Shown here: piece by piece, positions 33,161 through 41,590 of the stretch
Layout of the letters: every line of letters begins with the position of its first letter
Numbering within the stretch: position 1 is the first letter of the stretch
NCBI GenBank assembly: GCA_963740675.1
Contig: CAVUFS010000003.1
Coordinates: 434,001-498,000 of the forward strand
DNA length: 64,000 bases
Direction: 5' to 3'
Source: CAIKMD01 sp963740675
GTDB lineage: Bacteria > Pseudomonadota > Alphaproteobacteria > ATCC43930 > CGMCC-115725
Position numbers and translations under genes: made by a program
Notes under the pieces: generated by a model
What the model saw: the letters and a program-made list of their open reading frames with translations, nothing else
What the model was told of the DNA's origin: nothing
Database searches by the model: none

Positions 33161-34055
33161 ATGACCATCACCACCGGCACATCTGTCTTCAATCCGTTCA
33201 CCACGCTGCAGTCCATCTCGCAGTCCATGGCGACGGTGACCCAGAACCAGCAGATGGCCAATATCGCGCAGGATCTGCAGAACCAGCTCAACCGCCAGCT
33301 CGCGGCGATCCAGCCGACGACCGATCAAGTATCGATCGACATCTCGCAGAACCGGATCAACGCGCTCCAGTCGCAGCAAAAGACGATCAGCGGCCTCGAG
33401 ACGCAGTTCGGCAATAACAACTCGATCCTGTCGGACATGGCGAACCAGATCAATTTGATGACGCAGGCCGTCGGCAAGAGCGACAACACCGCTTTCGACA
33501 ACGCCCTGAGCGCGCTGAACACGGATTACACCATTCTCACGCCGCCGGCCTGGAATCCCATCTTCCAATCCGACGGCATGGCCCAGTTCAAGATGGCGGG
33601 CGGCATCAATATCCAGTCGAGCGCGACTTACGATCTCTCGACGCAGGCCGGCCAGGACGCGGCGACCGCCGATATAACGAATGTCTCGAACCTCGTTCAG
33701 AGCATCCTTAAGATCAACGGCGCCAATCAGACCGTGGCCGCGAGTTCAGCTCACGGCCCTCAATGGCCAGATCAGCTCCCTGCAAAATATCCAGTTCCAG
33801 CAGCAGACCGCCTCGCAACAGGCGGTTCAGCAGCAGACCAACCAGCTCACGCAGAACATGCAGAACACGCTGCATCTGATCCAGCTCAACCTCGGCCAGT
33901 CGAGCCAGATGGCTACGGCGCTGAGTGCGGCGCTGAACCCGCCGCAGCCGGTCAATTCGGTGTTCGGCGCGCTGACAAATGCGATCGGCCAGACCGCAGC
34001 CGGCGCCGAAAAGCAGCTTGGCCAAATGCCCGCGGTGATGTCCCTCTTCGCCTAA
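33161..34055 (+). pseudogene. Frameshifted coiled-coil protein of the flagellar cluster
   Basis: The first frame (from 33161) gives a Gln/Asn/Ser-rich helical protein (T-L-Q-S-I-S-Q-S-M-A-T-V-T-Q-N-Q-Q-M-A). It turns into an implausible Arg/Pro/Ala-rich tail after about residue 194. The +1 frame over 33744-34055 continues the first part naturally (V-Q-L-T-A-L-N-G-Q-I-S-S-L-Q-N, then Q-Q-T-A-S-Q-Q-A-V) and ends in TAA at 34055, 30 bases before a strong terminator. The uncorrected frame would run through that terminator to 34126. One extra base near 33741-33748 explains it. The intact product would be about 297 residues of unknown function, with a flagellin/FlgL-like composition. Confidence 0.6.
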
Positions 34056-34083
34056 CAGCGTTCAGCCGTTCACGCAGACCAGA

Positions 34084-34114
34084 TTGGGCGCCTATCGGCG
34101 CCCGATTTTTTTTT
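34084..34114 (+). terminator. Rho-independent terminator after the pse/33161 block
   Basis: The stem GGGCGCC/GGCGCCC with a four-base loop is extended by ATT/GAT-type pairing and followed by nine Ts (34106-34114). Confidence 0.85.
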
Positions 34115-34485
34115 GCCGAGCGATAGTGCCTCGCCGGAAGGGAGGCACGCCTACGCGCGGCGAACCCAACGCGACAAATCCGGAAATCTGGAAGGCGCGC
34201 CGATCGCGTTGACCGACCTGTGCTTTCGCTGAGCGTTTATTCGTATGGCGACGGCTGCACCTCTACCCCGCCGCCATAGCCATTGCGCTCCACGCCGCTG
34301 CCACCCAGAAGTTGAAGCTGACCCGGCTACCGTATGATCGCCCTCTGTTCGGGGCGACTCGTTAGACCGACTTCTTCGGAGAAAGCACTCAGCGAGATTG
34401 CCTCGACCGGTACGGCGCGGTCCGGCCAGAACCTTGTCGTCATGTCCTTCTTGGCCCGACCGTTTTAGCCGCCGGCGCAAAGCAA
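34115..34485. other. Gene-poor stretch, possibly decayed sequence
   Basis: No convincing gene was found between the terminator at 34114 and the hairpin at 34486. A 109-codon minus-strand frame (34151-34480) has an Arg/Gly-rich composition unlike its neighbours. In another minus-strand frame a 38-codon ORF starting M-T-T-R-F-W-P-D-R-A is followed by a fragment S-F-N-F-W-V-A-A-A-W, which looks like a decayed reading frame. No ribosome sites or operators were seen. Confidence 0.4.
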
Positions 34486-34511
34486 ATCGGGCGCCACAAG
34501 GGGCGCCCGAT
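34486..34511 (-). terminator. Hairpin terminator at the end of the flagellin/glycosylation strand
   Basis: Perfect ten-base arms ATCGGGCGCC and GGCGCCCGAT enclose a six-base loop. On the minus strand it lies 29 bases beyond the maf stop and is followed by TTTGCTTTG, a weak T-tract. Confidence 0.65.
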
Positions 34512-34539
34512 CCTATTTGCGGGGACAGATAGAAGCGAC

Positions 34540-36510
34540 TTAGGCGATGCGGCGCTGGCTTTCGGGCTCAGCCTGGAGGGCCGGCGTGGAGACGCTGATC
34601 ACGCGGTCGAAGAGTGCGGCCGTGCCCTCTTTCAATTCCTGAATTGTCGATCGAAACTCTTTGATAAACAAAGAAAACAGGTCTTTGCGTGTGGCCGGGT
34701 CGTCGATCCGGAAGCCGAAGAACATCGCGATACGCGGCAGGGCGACCAGCGTCCCAGAGACGATAGATTCGGTCCGGCTATAGGTCGTCCCGGCCTTCTC
34801 GATGAAGGACCGGACGGCGCGATAGACGTCGGCGAAATCGGCCTTGTCGTTGTCGGACTTGGCGAGCATGTCGTCGAGATCGTCGAACATTCGCGCAGCG
34901 TTCTTAGCCACCGCGGCAAGATCCGTATCGGTGAAGATGGAGGCCGGCTCAATCAGGTCGAGAGCACGTTTTAGCGTGGCCTTCAGCCTCTCATGATCGA
35001 GCGGCTCGACGCCTGGCTCAATCGCCTCAACAACCCGCGGCACGGCACCCGGAATGAAGGCACCATCGCTCGCATTCACGGCATTGAGGCTGCGCATTTC
35101 GATAACTTCGGCCAGCATCAGCCGGCAGGAGTCGTAAATCCAATTGGTGCGCGCCACGCCGCCGAAATTGCCTTCGACCTCGACCGGATAGCGCCGGTTG
35201 ATATCGCCGTTGTTCTGGAAGGTTCCGACATCGCGATAGACCGTGTCTTTCGCATGATCGTCACTGCCGGGGCGGATGCCGCAATCGGCGCCGAACAGCG
35301 CCATATTGGTAAAGCCCAGGAACGCCGCCATCGACAGCGCCATGTTGACGCAAGTCGGCGTCGCGCCAGCGATCGGCATATGCTTCTCGCCGAGGATCTG
35401 GGTCGAGCTGACCGAATCGCGGAAGAAGTAGATCGTCTCGCGGAACATCGGCGGAATGCGTGGATCGACCGTCGCTGACGCCATCAGCGTGATTTGCGAA
35501 AGGTCGCCGTATTTGCTCGCCTCTTTCAGGGCCTCCACAGTCGCCGGCACGTTCTCGAGCTCGGAATGGAAGTCCGGCACGATACCGTTGCGCAGCAGCG
35601 GCCGCAGCGCAGTACCGGCCGAGAACAACACGACGCGGTCGCGAATCTCCTTAAGGCGTGGCAGGCATTCGTCGAGCGAGGGCCCTGCCCCGACGATAAC
35701 GGCCAGCTCCGGTCGATGCAGCCGCGGCCGGCCTTCGATCAGCCAGAAGGGCTTCGCGGCGAAATTCGTCACCGCGTTGGTCATCATCACCAGCTCGTCT
35801 TCGTAGAAGCCGCGATTGATAAAGGCGAATTCGACCGCTTCGTAGAGTCGGTTACGCGCTTCGGTAAAGGCCCAAAGCGGATAATGCGTGAAAACGTGGC
35901 TGCCATCGACGTAAGGGATGCCGCGCTTATTCATGTAGCGCACGACACCGGAGACCATTTCGCCGGGATCGAGATGCGTGACGATTTCGATGCCACCGCC
36001 CTGCTCTTCGAAATGCGCGAAGAGCGCAGGCCAGTCGACGGTATGGAACGAATGCGCGAGAAAATCGACGATCGGCTCAACGATGATTAGCCAACGCGCC
36101 TTCGTGCCTCGCGCGAGGGCTTCGATGTGATGACCGAGACCCAGGCCGAAGACAACAAGATAATGAGGACTGTCGTCGCTGACCTGGCCGCGGATCTCCT
36201 CGATGCCGCGATCGAGCAGAAACTCGCCGAGCGCGTCGTGAAGCTTCACGCAGACGGGACTGACAAGCCCGGCGCGTGTCGGCCGCTCCATGAAGAGCCG
36301 CAGAGGCTTCTTCATGAAGGCCTCCACCTGGCCCGCGGCAAAGGAGCGCGCATCGGCATTATAAAGTCGCGCGTCGTTGACCATCGCATCGACGACGATG
36401 CCGTTCTCCTCGATGAGCGAGGACGATACGGCACCGGGCCGATCGAGGGTTTCGAGGATCTTGGGAAAGCGCTCCGCGAAAGCCGCGCGCGATGCGGTGA
36501 AATCGATCAT
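34540..36510 (-). CDS. maf: Maf-type motility accessory protein (DUF115), putative flagellin glycosyltransferase
   Basis: A 656-residue member of the motility-associated-factor group, which transfers nonulosonic acids to flagellin. The central DUF115 domain has A-V-I-V-G-A-G-P-S-L-D-E-C and F-S-A-G-T-A-L-R-P-L. Downstream, L-F-G-A-D-C-G-I-R-P-G and the tract with W-I-Y-D-S-C-R are typical. The N-terminal domain has G-L-G-L-G-H-H-I-E-A. The start overlaps the stop of the upstream TPR/GT gene by four bases. Its partners upstream are pseB, pseC and spsF across a terminator, and the flagellins are on the same strand. Confidence 0.82.
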   Translation of the reverse strand: MIDFTASRAAFAERFPKILETLDRPGAVSSSLIEENGIVVDAMVNDARLYNADARSFAAGQVEAFMKKPLRLFMERPTRAGLVSPVCVKLHDALGEFLLDRGIEEIRGQVSDDSPHYLVVFGLGLGHHIEALARGTKARWLIIVEPIVDFLAHSFHTVDWPALFAHFEEQGGGIEIVTHLDPGEMVSGVVRYMNKRGIPYVDGSHVFTHYPLWAFTEARNRLYEAVEFAFINRGFYEDELVMMTNAVTNFAAKPFWLIEGRPRLHRPELAVIVGAGPSLDECLPRLKEIRDRVVLFSAGTALRPLLRNGIVPDFHSELENVPATVEALKEASKYGDLSQITLMASATVDPRIPPMFRETIYFFRDSVSSTQILGEKHMPIAGATPTCVNMALSMAAFLGFTNMALFGADCGIRPGSDDHAKDTVYRDVGTFQNNGDINRRYPVEVEGNFGGVARTNWIYDSCRLMLAEVIEMRSLNAVNASDGAFIPGAVPRVVEAIEPGVEPLDHERLKATLKRALDLIEPASIFTDTDLAAVAKNAARMFDDLDDMLAKSDNDKADFADVYRAVRSFIEKAGTTYSRTESIVSGTLVALPRIAMFFGFRIDDPATRKDLFSLFIKEFRSTIQELKEGTAALFDRVISVSTPALQAEPESQRRIA

Positions 36511-38312
36511 GCGGCGTTCTCACGACGATTGAGGGAATGGCCAAGGTCTTCGATCGCGCGTGCCAGCTTCGTCACGCCGCGCGCGATCGGCGGCAGAATT
36601 CGCACCTGCGGCGAAGCAGCCAGCGACATGGCCAGCGAGCAGTATTGCGCGCCGTCGGTGGCGAGGAAGCGCTTATCGAGACCACGACCGGTCATGAACG
36701 AGCCGAAAGGCTCGCCCGCCATCGCGATCGCGGGAACGTTATGCGCCAACGCTTCGGCGGCGGCGCGCGGCGACGCGGCGTGATACGGCAGCAACGCGAC
36801 ATCGACAGCTTCGTAGAATTCGGCGACGTGCTCGACCTGACGCAGATCGATCCGCGCCGCGAGGTTCTCGCCGAAAGCGGCAATGAGACGGCCGATATTG
36901 GCGCGCGCTTCCATATCGCGTCCCCGCAACACGAGTTTCGCGTCGGGCACCAGGGCGAGCACCGCCGACCACAGCGCAACCGTACGCGAATCAAGCTGTG
37001 CCAAAGTGACATCGGCGCCGAAAGACACCGGTCCCTCGCCGTTCGCCGCGGTTTTCGCGACATCGTCGAGCACGGGATAATCGGCGGCCGCCAGGCGCAC
37101 ATCATAGAGCGGCGCGAGGACTGCCGAAGGATTGCCGAGCCAGGAAACGCGTAGTCCGCTATCGAAACGCGTAAGCGCTTGAAGCTGGGCCGATGAAGCG
37201 AAGCCGCCGGCATCGACGAGCACATCGACGCCATCACCCGACAGCGTCCGCGCGAGCGTCGCCGGATCGAGCGCACTGATATCGCGCCATTTGCTGAAAG
37301 CACCGACCAACCGCACATTCTGCTCGGCCGTTTGGCTGCCGAGACCGAAACCGAGCACGCTGACGCCGGCACGATCATGCGCCTGCGCGACGGCAGCGAC
37401 GGCGACGGCGTCGTCGGGATCGATGAAACCGGAAACGAGATAGCCGATCGCCAGCTTTCGGCCGGGGCTGTGCTTGCGCGCCGATTTCGGAGCAAGGCTG
37501 AACCGCCCGAGCCAATCGCGCGCCAAGCGCCCGATCTCAGCATTATCGACACCGAGGAAAGGCACATCGGCAATATGGGCCGCGGCAAGGACCGGGTCCG
37601 CAGGTGAGGCGTTGACCGCATTCTGGTGCCAATGAGACGCTTCCTTGCTCTCGCCAACCGCCATCAAAGCGCGTGCATAGAGGCTGGCGATCGCAGGGCT
37701 CGGCCCCGGGACGAGATCGGCCAGCGGCTTCAGGGTTTCAACCGCAGCGGCAGCCGAGCCCGCGCGGAGCAAACATTCGGCGTAGTAAGCGCGCCCTTCG
37801 ACGTGATCGGGATCGATGGCCACATGCTGGCGAGCGAATTCGATCGCCTGCGCAAGCTTGCCTTGCGCTCTCGCCTCTCGCGCCTTGCCGAGCAACGGCC
37901 GTTCGACAATCGACAGGAACGCGCGGTCGAAACCGGGAAACGCATCGGGTACCAGCGCGGCAAGCGCCGGATCGTTGCCCAACGCCGTTGCCAGCTTGCC
38001 GGTGAAAAGACTTTCTCCGAGCTGTCCGAGTTGCGCCTGCAACGAGGCCAGCGCTTCGGCGACGCCGCCATTATCCGGCGCGTCATTATGCGCTTCCTTG
38101 AGCAGCATCAGCGCCCAATCGAAGCGCTCGACCTTCCAGGCGGCCATCGCCAGCGCGAAACGCGCCCCGAGGCTCGGCTGCGGGACAGAAACCAGCGGGG
38201 TCAGAAGCTCGAGCGCTTTGGCCGTATCGCCGTGGTTGAGATGGCCGACAATGGTGCGCAGTTGGTCATCGGCCGACCCCATGCCGTCCGGTTGCAACAC
38301 CAAGAGATCCAT
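36507..38312 (-). CDS. TPR protein with GT41/SPINDLY-type glycosyltransferase-like domain
   Basis: A 601-residue protein. TPR-like helical repeats fill about residues 15-270 (A-K-A-L-E-L-L-T-P-L; A-I-E-F-A-R-Q-H-V-A-I-D-P-D-H). The C-terminal half resembles the O-GlcNAc-transferase/SPINDLY family: K-L-A-I-G-Y-L-V-S-G-F, D-V-L-V-D-A-G-G-F and V-S-W-L-G-N-P. It is encoded between flaF and maf on the flagellin strand, so modification of flagellin is the likely role; sugar donor and acceptor are unknown. The ribosome site is weak. Confidence 0.7.
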   Translation of the reverse strand: MDLLVLQPDGMGSADDQLRTIVGHLNHGDTAKALELLTPLVSVPQPSLGARFALAMAAWKVERFDWALMLLKEAHNDAPDNGGVAEALASLQAQLGQLGESLFTGKLATALGNDPALAALVPDAFPGFDRAFLSIVERPLLGKAREARAQGKLAQAIEFARQHVAIDPDHVEGRAYYAECLLRAGSAAAAVETLKPLADLVPGPSPAIASLYARALMAVGESKEASHWHQNAVNASPADPVLAAAHIADVPFLGVDNAEIGRLARDWLGRFSLAPKSARKHSPGRKLAIGYLVSGFIDPDDAVAVAAVAQAHDRAGVSVLGFGLGSQTAEQNVRLVGAFSKWRDISALDPATLARTLSGDGVDVLVDAGGFASSAQLQALTRFDSGLRVSWLGNPSAVLAPLYDVRLAAADYPVLDDVAKTAANGEGPVSFGADVTLAQLDSRTVALWSAVLALVPDAKLVLRGRDMEARANIGRLIAAFGENLAARIDLRQVEHVAEFYEAVDVALLPYHAASPRAAAEALAHNVPAIAMAGEPFGSFMTGRGLDKRFLATDGAQYCSLAMSLAASPQVRILPPIARGVTKLARAIEDLGHSLNRRENAA

Positions 38313-38324
38313 GATGGGCCTGGT

Positions 38325-38750
38325 TCAGATGGATTCGAGCTGTCGATTGCTCGACAACTGGGGAGCGGCCAGCGGCTGCTGATTGGCACGCGCGCTGGCG
38401 CGCTGACCTTCGAGCAGACCCTCGCTGATCTGACGGTTGATGTTCACGAGGGCTTCGACTTTTTTGTCGTCGCGCACCGCGAGGAGCTCTGCGGTCTGGC
38501 GATCGACGAAATTCGAGAGGCCAAGGAGATTGCGGCGGATGGGCAAAGGCACCGCGCAATCGGCTTCGCTGAGGCTTGCCTGGAAGATCGTCCACAAGCG
38601 CCAGTTCTTGCGCAGCGCGGCGCGAAAATCCTCGATCGGACCGTCTTTGGTCAGATGGATTTGACGCGCGGCTTCGAGCAGGGCCCAAGCCTCCGTGCGG
38701 GCGGGATTGCCCGGCTCAGGGGTCCTTGGATATGCCTTCGCTAGCGTCAT
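38325..38750 (-). CDS. flaF: Flagellin biosynthesis regulator FlaF
   Basis: A 141-residue FlaF-family protein, needed for flagellin production and secretion in Caulobacter. The family core is present: A-Y-P-R-T-P-E-P-G-N-P-A-R-T-E-A-W-A-L-L-E-A-A-R-Q and N-W-R-L-W-T-I-F-Q-A-S-L, with L-P-I-R-R-N-L-L-G-L-S-N-F-V-D. It overlaps the upstream flbT by 35 bases, so expression is coupled. The C-terminal 25 residues are Gln/Ser/Ala-rich and variable. Confidence 0.9.
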   Translation of the reverse strand: MTLAKAYPRTPEPGNPARTEAWALLEAARQIHLTKDGPIEDFRAALRKNWRLWTIFQASLSEADCAVPLPIRRNLLGLSNFVDRQTAELLAVRDDKKVEALVNINRQISEGLLEGQRASARANQQPLAAPQLSSNRQLESI

Positions 38751-39126
38751 TCAAAATCTCCTGTTCACGCGTAATCAACTGCTTGGCTGATTTGAGCGCT
38801 CGATAGTGCTGGCCCGTCTCGACAAAGCCGCGGATCTCTTCCACGAGATTAACCGTGCTCGGCGCTGCTTCGCCGAACTCTGTGAGAAAGCGGTAAATGA
38901 TTGGTAAAAACAGGTCGTCCTTGCCCGGGAACAGGTATTCGCACTGGATGGCGAAATAGATCCTGCGTGCCGGCGTGCTCGCCTGCTCTTCGGTGATGAT
39001 GTCTTTTTCGCGAAGGAGAGCGGCGTTGTTGTGGATGAGAATCTTGGCCAGTTGGCCGGAATTCTCGATCACGACGCCGTTGACGATGAGCCGTTCGCGC
39101 GGCTTGAGATTGATGGTGAGCGGCAT
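38716..39126 (-). CDS. flbT: Flagellin mRNA regulator FlbT
   Basis: A 136-residue FlbT-family protein, a post-transcriptional repressor that binds flagellin mRNA in Caulobacter. The N-terminus (P-L-T-I-N-L-K-P-R-E-R-L-I-V-N-G-V-V-I-E-N) and the R-I-Y-F-A-I-Q-C-E-Y-L-F segment match the family. It lies directly after the flagellin genes on the same strand and overlaps flaF by 35 bases. Confidence 0.92.
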   Translation of the reverse strand: MPLTINLKPRERLIVNGVVIENSGQLAKILIHNNAALLREKDIITEEQASTPARRIYFAIQCEYLFPGKDDLFLPIIYRFLTEFGEAAPSTVNLVEEIRGFVETGQHYRALKSAKQLITREQEILNDASEGISKDP

Positions 39127-39190
39127 TCTACTGCTCTCGGGATGAACCTGGGGTTGGTTCTACCCCTGCACGCTTACCAAAGGCTTAATG

Positions 39191-39216
39191 CAAAACGGGC
39201 GGCCGAAGCCGCCCGT
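39191..39216 (-). terminator. Terminator after flagellin 1
   Basis: Arms ACGGGCGGC/GCCGCCCGT with a CGAA loop (39195-39216) are followed on the minus strand by TTTTG. The hairpin sequence closely resembles the one after flagellin 2, consistent with duplication of the whole unit. Confidence 0.75.
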
Positions 39217-39237
39217 TCCGTGACGATATGCGTACTA

Positions 39238-40104
39238 TTAGTGGAAGAGACGCAGCACCGCTTGCTCGGACGAAGTCGCGATCGACAGCGACTGCAACGC
39301 GAGCTGTTGACGGGTCTGCAACGTGACCAGGTTCGTCAATTCCTGGTTGACGTCGGCCACGGTCAAATCACTGGCGCCTGAATTGAGGGTGGTCATGTAA
39401 GCCTGCGTAAAGCTCATACGGGTTTGCAGGAAGTTGACGTTCGTGCCGAGGCTCGCGGCCGCAGCCTGGGCCTTGAACACCGCCGTCTGCAGAGAGTTGT
39501 AGACGTTGGTGAACATCGAGATCTTGTTGCTCACCGCCGAGAACTTGACCGACATCAGCGACGAAGCCGCCGCCGAGCCCTTGCCCACGGCCTTACCGCC
39601 GGTGACCAGCTTCGAGAACATCAGGTTCTGACCCTTGATCTTGAGGGTCGAGGACGAGGTGATGCTGAACTGCAGGGTGAGGTTGCTCGCCGTCGAGTTG
39701 ACGAGGTTCAGGCCCTGGTAGCTGGAGTCGTTCAGCATGGTCGTGAGCTGCTGACCGAGGGTATTGAACTGCGTCGTCGCCGAGGCGCGCTGTGCAGCGG
39801 TCTGGGTCGCCGCGCCGTTCACGATGCCTTCCATCTGCTGGAGGATCGAGATGACGCCCGAGATACCGTTGGTGGCGGCCGTCAGCGATTGAATGCCCTG
39901 GTCGATCGCGCTCTTGCGTGTGGACAGGTCATTGGCGCGTTGGGTCAACGACTGCGCCTGGAAGTACTTGACCGCATCGTCGGTCGCGGAAGCGACGGCG
40001 AGGCCGGTGGACAAGTGATTCTGAGTGGTGCTCAGATTGCTGTTGATGTTCTGCAACGCAAGCAGGTTGGCCTGCGTGGCGGACCCAAGGACGATATTCG
40101 ACAT
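39238..40104 (-). CDS. Flagellin 1 (short, D0/D1 only)
   Basis: A 288-residue flagellin. N-terminal L-S-T-G-L-A-V-A-S-A-T-D-D-A-V-K-Y-F and C-terminal N-L-V-T-L-Q-T-R-Q-Q-L-A-L-Q-S-L-S form the D0/D1 coiled coils; there is no large D2/D3 domain. About nine in ten residues match flagellin 2. I start at 40104, preceded by AGAAGGATC. A sigma-54 promoter lies at 40163-40178. The central Ser/Thr-rich part (for example S-T-A-S-N-L-T-L-Q-F-S-I-T-S-S-S-T) is a plausible glycosylation region. Confidence 0.95.
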   Translation of the reverse strand: MSNIVLGSATQANLLALQNINSNLSTTQNHLSTGLAVASATDDAVKYFQAQSLTQRANDLSTRKSAIDQGIQSLTAATNGISGVISILQQMEGIVNGAATQTAAQRASATTQFNTLGQQLTTMLNDSSYQGLNLVNSTASNLTLQFSITSSSTLKIKGQNLMFSKLVTGGKAVGKGSAAASSLMSVKFSAVSNKISMFTNVYNSLQTAVFKAQAAAASLGTNVNFLQTRMSFTQAYMTTLNSGASDLTVADVNQELTNLVTLQTRQQLALQSLSIATSSEQAVLRLFH

Positions 40105-40162
40105 GTGGCTAGATCCTTCTAGAGTTTCGGTAGAGCCGCTTCGCAGCTCCGCCCTCCTCTTT

Positions 40163-40178
40163 GGCAAGGATCGTGCCG
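40163..40178 (-). promoter_or_regulatory. Sigma-54 promoter for flagellin 1
   Basis: On the minus strand it reads CGGCACGATCCTTGCC, with GG-N10-GC spacing and an intact GGCACG and TTGC. The predicted transcription start is near 40152, about 48 bases before the ATG. Confidence 0.75.
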
Positions 40179-40301
40179 TTCTCGTCGCTTACCGGCCGTT
40201 TACCACAACGCCTTTTTCAACCCCGTCTAAAAATTTAAGCGAACGTTACTTAGATTTTTTTCGCTTATGCGACGCATCCCTAAAGCTCAAGCAGCACAAA
40301 G

Positions 40302-40328
40302 AAAAACGGGCGGCCCGAAGACCGCCCG
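40302..40328 (-). terminator. Terminator after flagellin 2
   Basis: Arms CGGGCGG/CCGCCCG (40307-40313 and 40322-40328) are followed on the minus strand by TTTTTC. It separates the two flagellin genes, so each has its own transcript. Confidence 0.8.
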
Positions 40329-40352
40329 CATATCAGATGCGTATGTTGCCGT

Positions 40353-41219
40353 TTAGTGGAACAGCTTGAGGACCGCCTGTTCGGACGACGTGGCAATCGA
40401 CAACGACTGCAACGCGAGCTGTTGGCGGGTCTGCAAGGTAACCAGGTTGGTCAATTCCTGGTTCACATCGGCCACGGTCAGGTCGGAAGCGCCGCCCTGG
40501 AGCGTGGTCATGTACTGCTGCGTAAACGACATACGCGTCTGCAGGAAGTTGACGTTGGTACCAAGGCTTGCAGCCGCGGCCTGGGCCTTGAACACAGCCG
40601 ACTGCAGGGCATTGTAAACGTTGGTGAACATCGAGACCTTGTTGCTCACCGCCGAGAACTTGATCGACATCAGCGACGAAGCCGCCTGCGAGCCCTTGCC
40701 GATAGCCTTACCACCCGTAACCAGCTTCGAGAACAGCAGGTTCTGACCCTTGATCTTGAGGGTCGAGCTCGAGGTAATGCTGAACTGCAGGGTGAGGTTG
40801 CTCGCCGTCGAATTGACGAGGTTCAAGCCCTGGTAGCTGGAGTCGTTGAGCAGCGTCGTAAGCTGCTGGCCCAGCGTATTGAACTGCGTCGTCGCCGAGG
40901 CACGCTGCGTTGCAGTCTGCGTCGCCGCACCGTTCACGATGCCTTCCATTTGCTGCAAAACCGAGATGACGCTCGTAATGCCGTTGGTCGCGGCCGTCAG
41001 AGATTGAATACCCTGGGCGATCGCGTCCTTGCGCGTGGAAAGGTCCGAGGCACGGTTGGTAAGCGACTGCGCCTGGAAGTATTTCACGGCATCGTCGGTC
41101 GCGGAAGCGACGGCGAGGCCGGTCGACAGGTGGCCCTGCGTGGTGCCCAACTGGGTGTTGATGTTCTGCAACGCCAACAAGTTTTGCTGGGTCGCAGTAC
41201 CGAGAACGATATTAGACAT
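40353..41219 (-). CDS. Flagellin 2 (short, D0/D1 only)
   Basis: A 288-residue paralogue of flagellin 1, identical in length and alignable without gaps. Differences cluster in the N-terminal 30 residues and in single conservative changes. AGAAGGAAAC precedes the ATG. Its promoter region aligns with that of flagellin 1 (shared GCGAAGCGGC and CTAGAAGG blocks) but the sigma-54 element is weaker. Four putative FlbD operators lie 110-240 bases upstream. Confidence 0.95.
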   Translation of the reverse strand: MSNIVLGTATQQNLLALQNINTQLGTTQGHLSTGLAVASATDDAVKYFQAQSLTNRASDLSTRKDAIAQGIQSLTAATNGITSVISVLQQMEGIVNGAATQTATQRASATTQFNTLGQQLTTLLNDSSYQGLNLVNSTASNLTLQFSITSSSTLKIKGQNLLFSKLVTGGKAIGKGSQAASSLMSIKFSAVSNKVSMFTNVYNALQSAVFKAQAAAASLGTNVNFLQTRMSFTQQYMTTLQGGASDLTVADVNQELTNLVTLQTRQQLALQSLSIATSSEQAVLKLFH

Positions 41220-41268
41220 GCCTGTTTCCTTCTAGGATGGTGAAAGGCCGCTTCGCGACCCCCCCTTC

Positions 41269-41284
41269 AGCACCGAGACGACCA
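41269..41284 (-). promoter_or_regulatory. Weak sigma-54 promoter for flagellin 2
   Basis: On the minus strand it reads TGGTCGTCTCGGTGCT: GG-N10-GC spacing is kept but the CAC of the -24 element is lost. It is in the same place relative to the coding sequence as the stronger flagellin 1 promoter. Confidence 0.5.
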
Positions 41285-41388
41285 TCGCTCGCCGCTTTGG
41301 ATGAAGCGGTTATCGATCAAATCGACTGACATTTGCTTAAAATGCTCGATAAATTGCGATCAAGTTCGCTGCGCATGCACACGATGCA

Positions 41389-41403
41389 CGGCAAGTTCTG
41401 CCG
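41389..41403. promoter_or_regulatory. Putative FlbD operator A (flagellin 2/fliK region)
   Basis: Perfect CGGCA-AGTTC-TGCCG. A half-site (AAAATTTGCCG) follows at 41403-41417. Confidence 0.7.
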
Positions 41404-41420
41404 AGAAAAATTTGCCGAGC

Positions 41421-41435
41421 CGGCAAAACTTGCCG
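41421..41435. promoter_or_regulatory. Putative FlbD operator B (flagellin 2/fliK region)
   Basis: Perfect CGGCA-AAACT-TGCCG, 32 bases centre to centre from operator A. Confidence 0.7.
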
Positions 41436-41477
41436 AGTGATCGCTTCGCTCTTCGCGCTGTGTGCATGACTGCCGTG

Positions 41478-41492
41478 GGGCAAAACTTGCCT
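41478..41492. promoter_or_regulatory. Putative FlbD operator C (flagellin 2/fliK region)
   Basis: GGGCA-AAACT-TGCCT, an imperfect copy with both outer bases changed. It shares the same N5 core as operator B. Confidence 0.5.
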
Positions 41493-41501
41493 GCCCGATC
41501 T

Positions 41502-41516
41502 CGGCATGGTTTGCCG
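41502..41516. promoter_or_regulatory. Putative FlbD operator D (flagellin 2/fliK region)
   Basis: Perfect CGGCA-TGGTT-TGCCG, 24 bases centre to centre from operator C and 75 bases upstream of the fliK sigma-54 promoter. Confidence 0.7.
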
Positions 41517-41590
41517 CTCGATCGCCGCGCGCGAATCCCGTCCAAAGAAAAAACCGCGCTGTATCAGGCGTTTGTCGATTGCGTGCGTCA

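Noticed and set aside
33681..34055. Separate gene for the second half of the frameshifted protein
   Set aside because: It has no ribosome site and its start is inside the first frame; its sequence continues that frame naturally, so it is the displaced C-terminal part.
34151..34480. 109-codon minus-strand frame
   Set aside because: Arg/Gly-rich composition with no domain and no ribosome site.
41290..41345. Sigma-28-type promoter for flagellin 2
   Set aside because: TTTAAG and TCGATAA are present on the minus strand but the spacing is three bases too long, and a GG-N10-GC element lies closer to the gene.
41389..41516. GGCAAAACTTGCC-type sequences read as sigma-54 promoters
   Set aside because: The GG to GC distance is eight bases, not the required ten, and the sites are palindromic; they fit operators instead.
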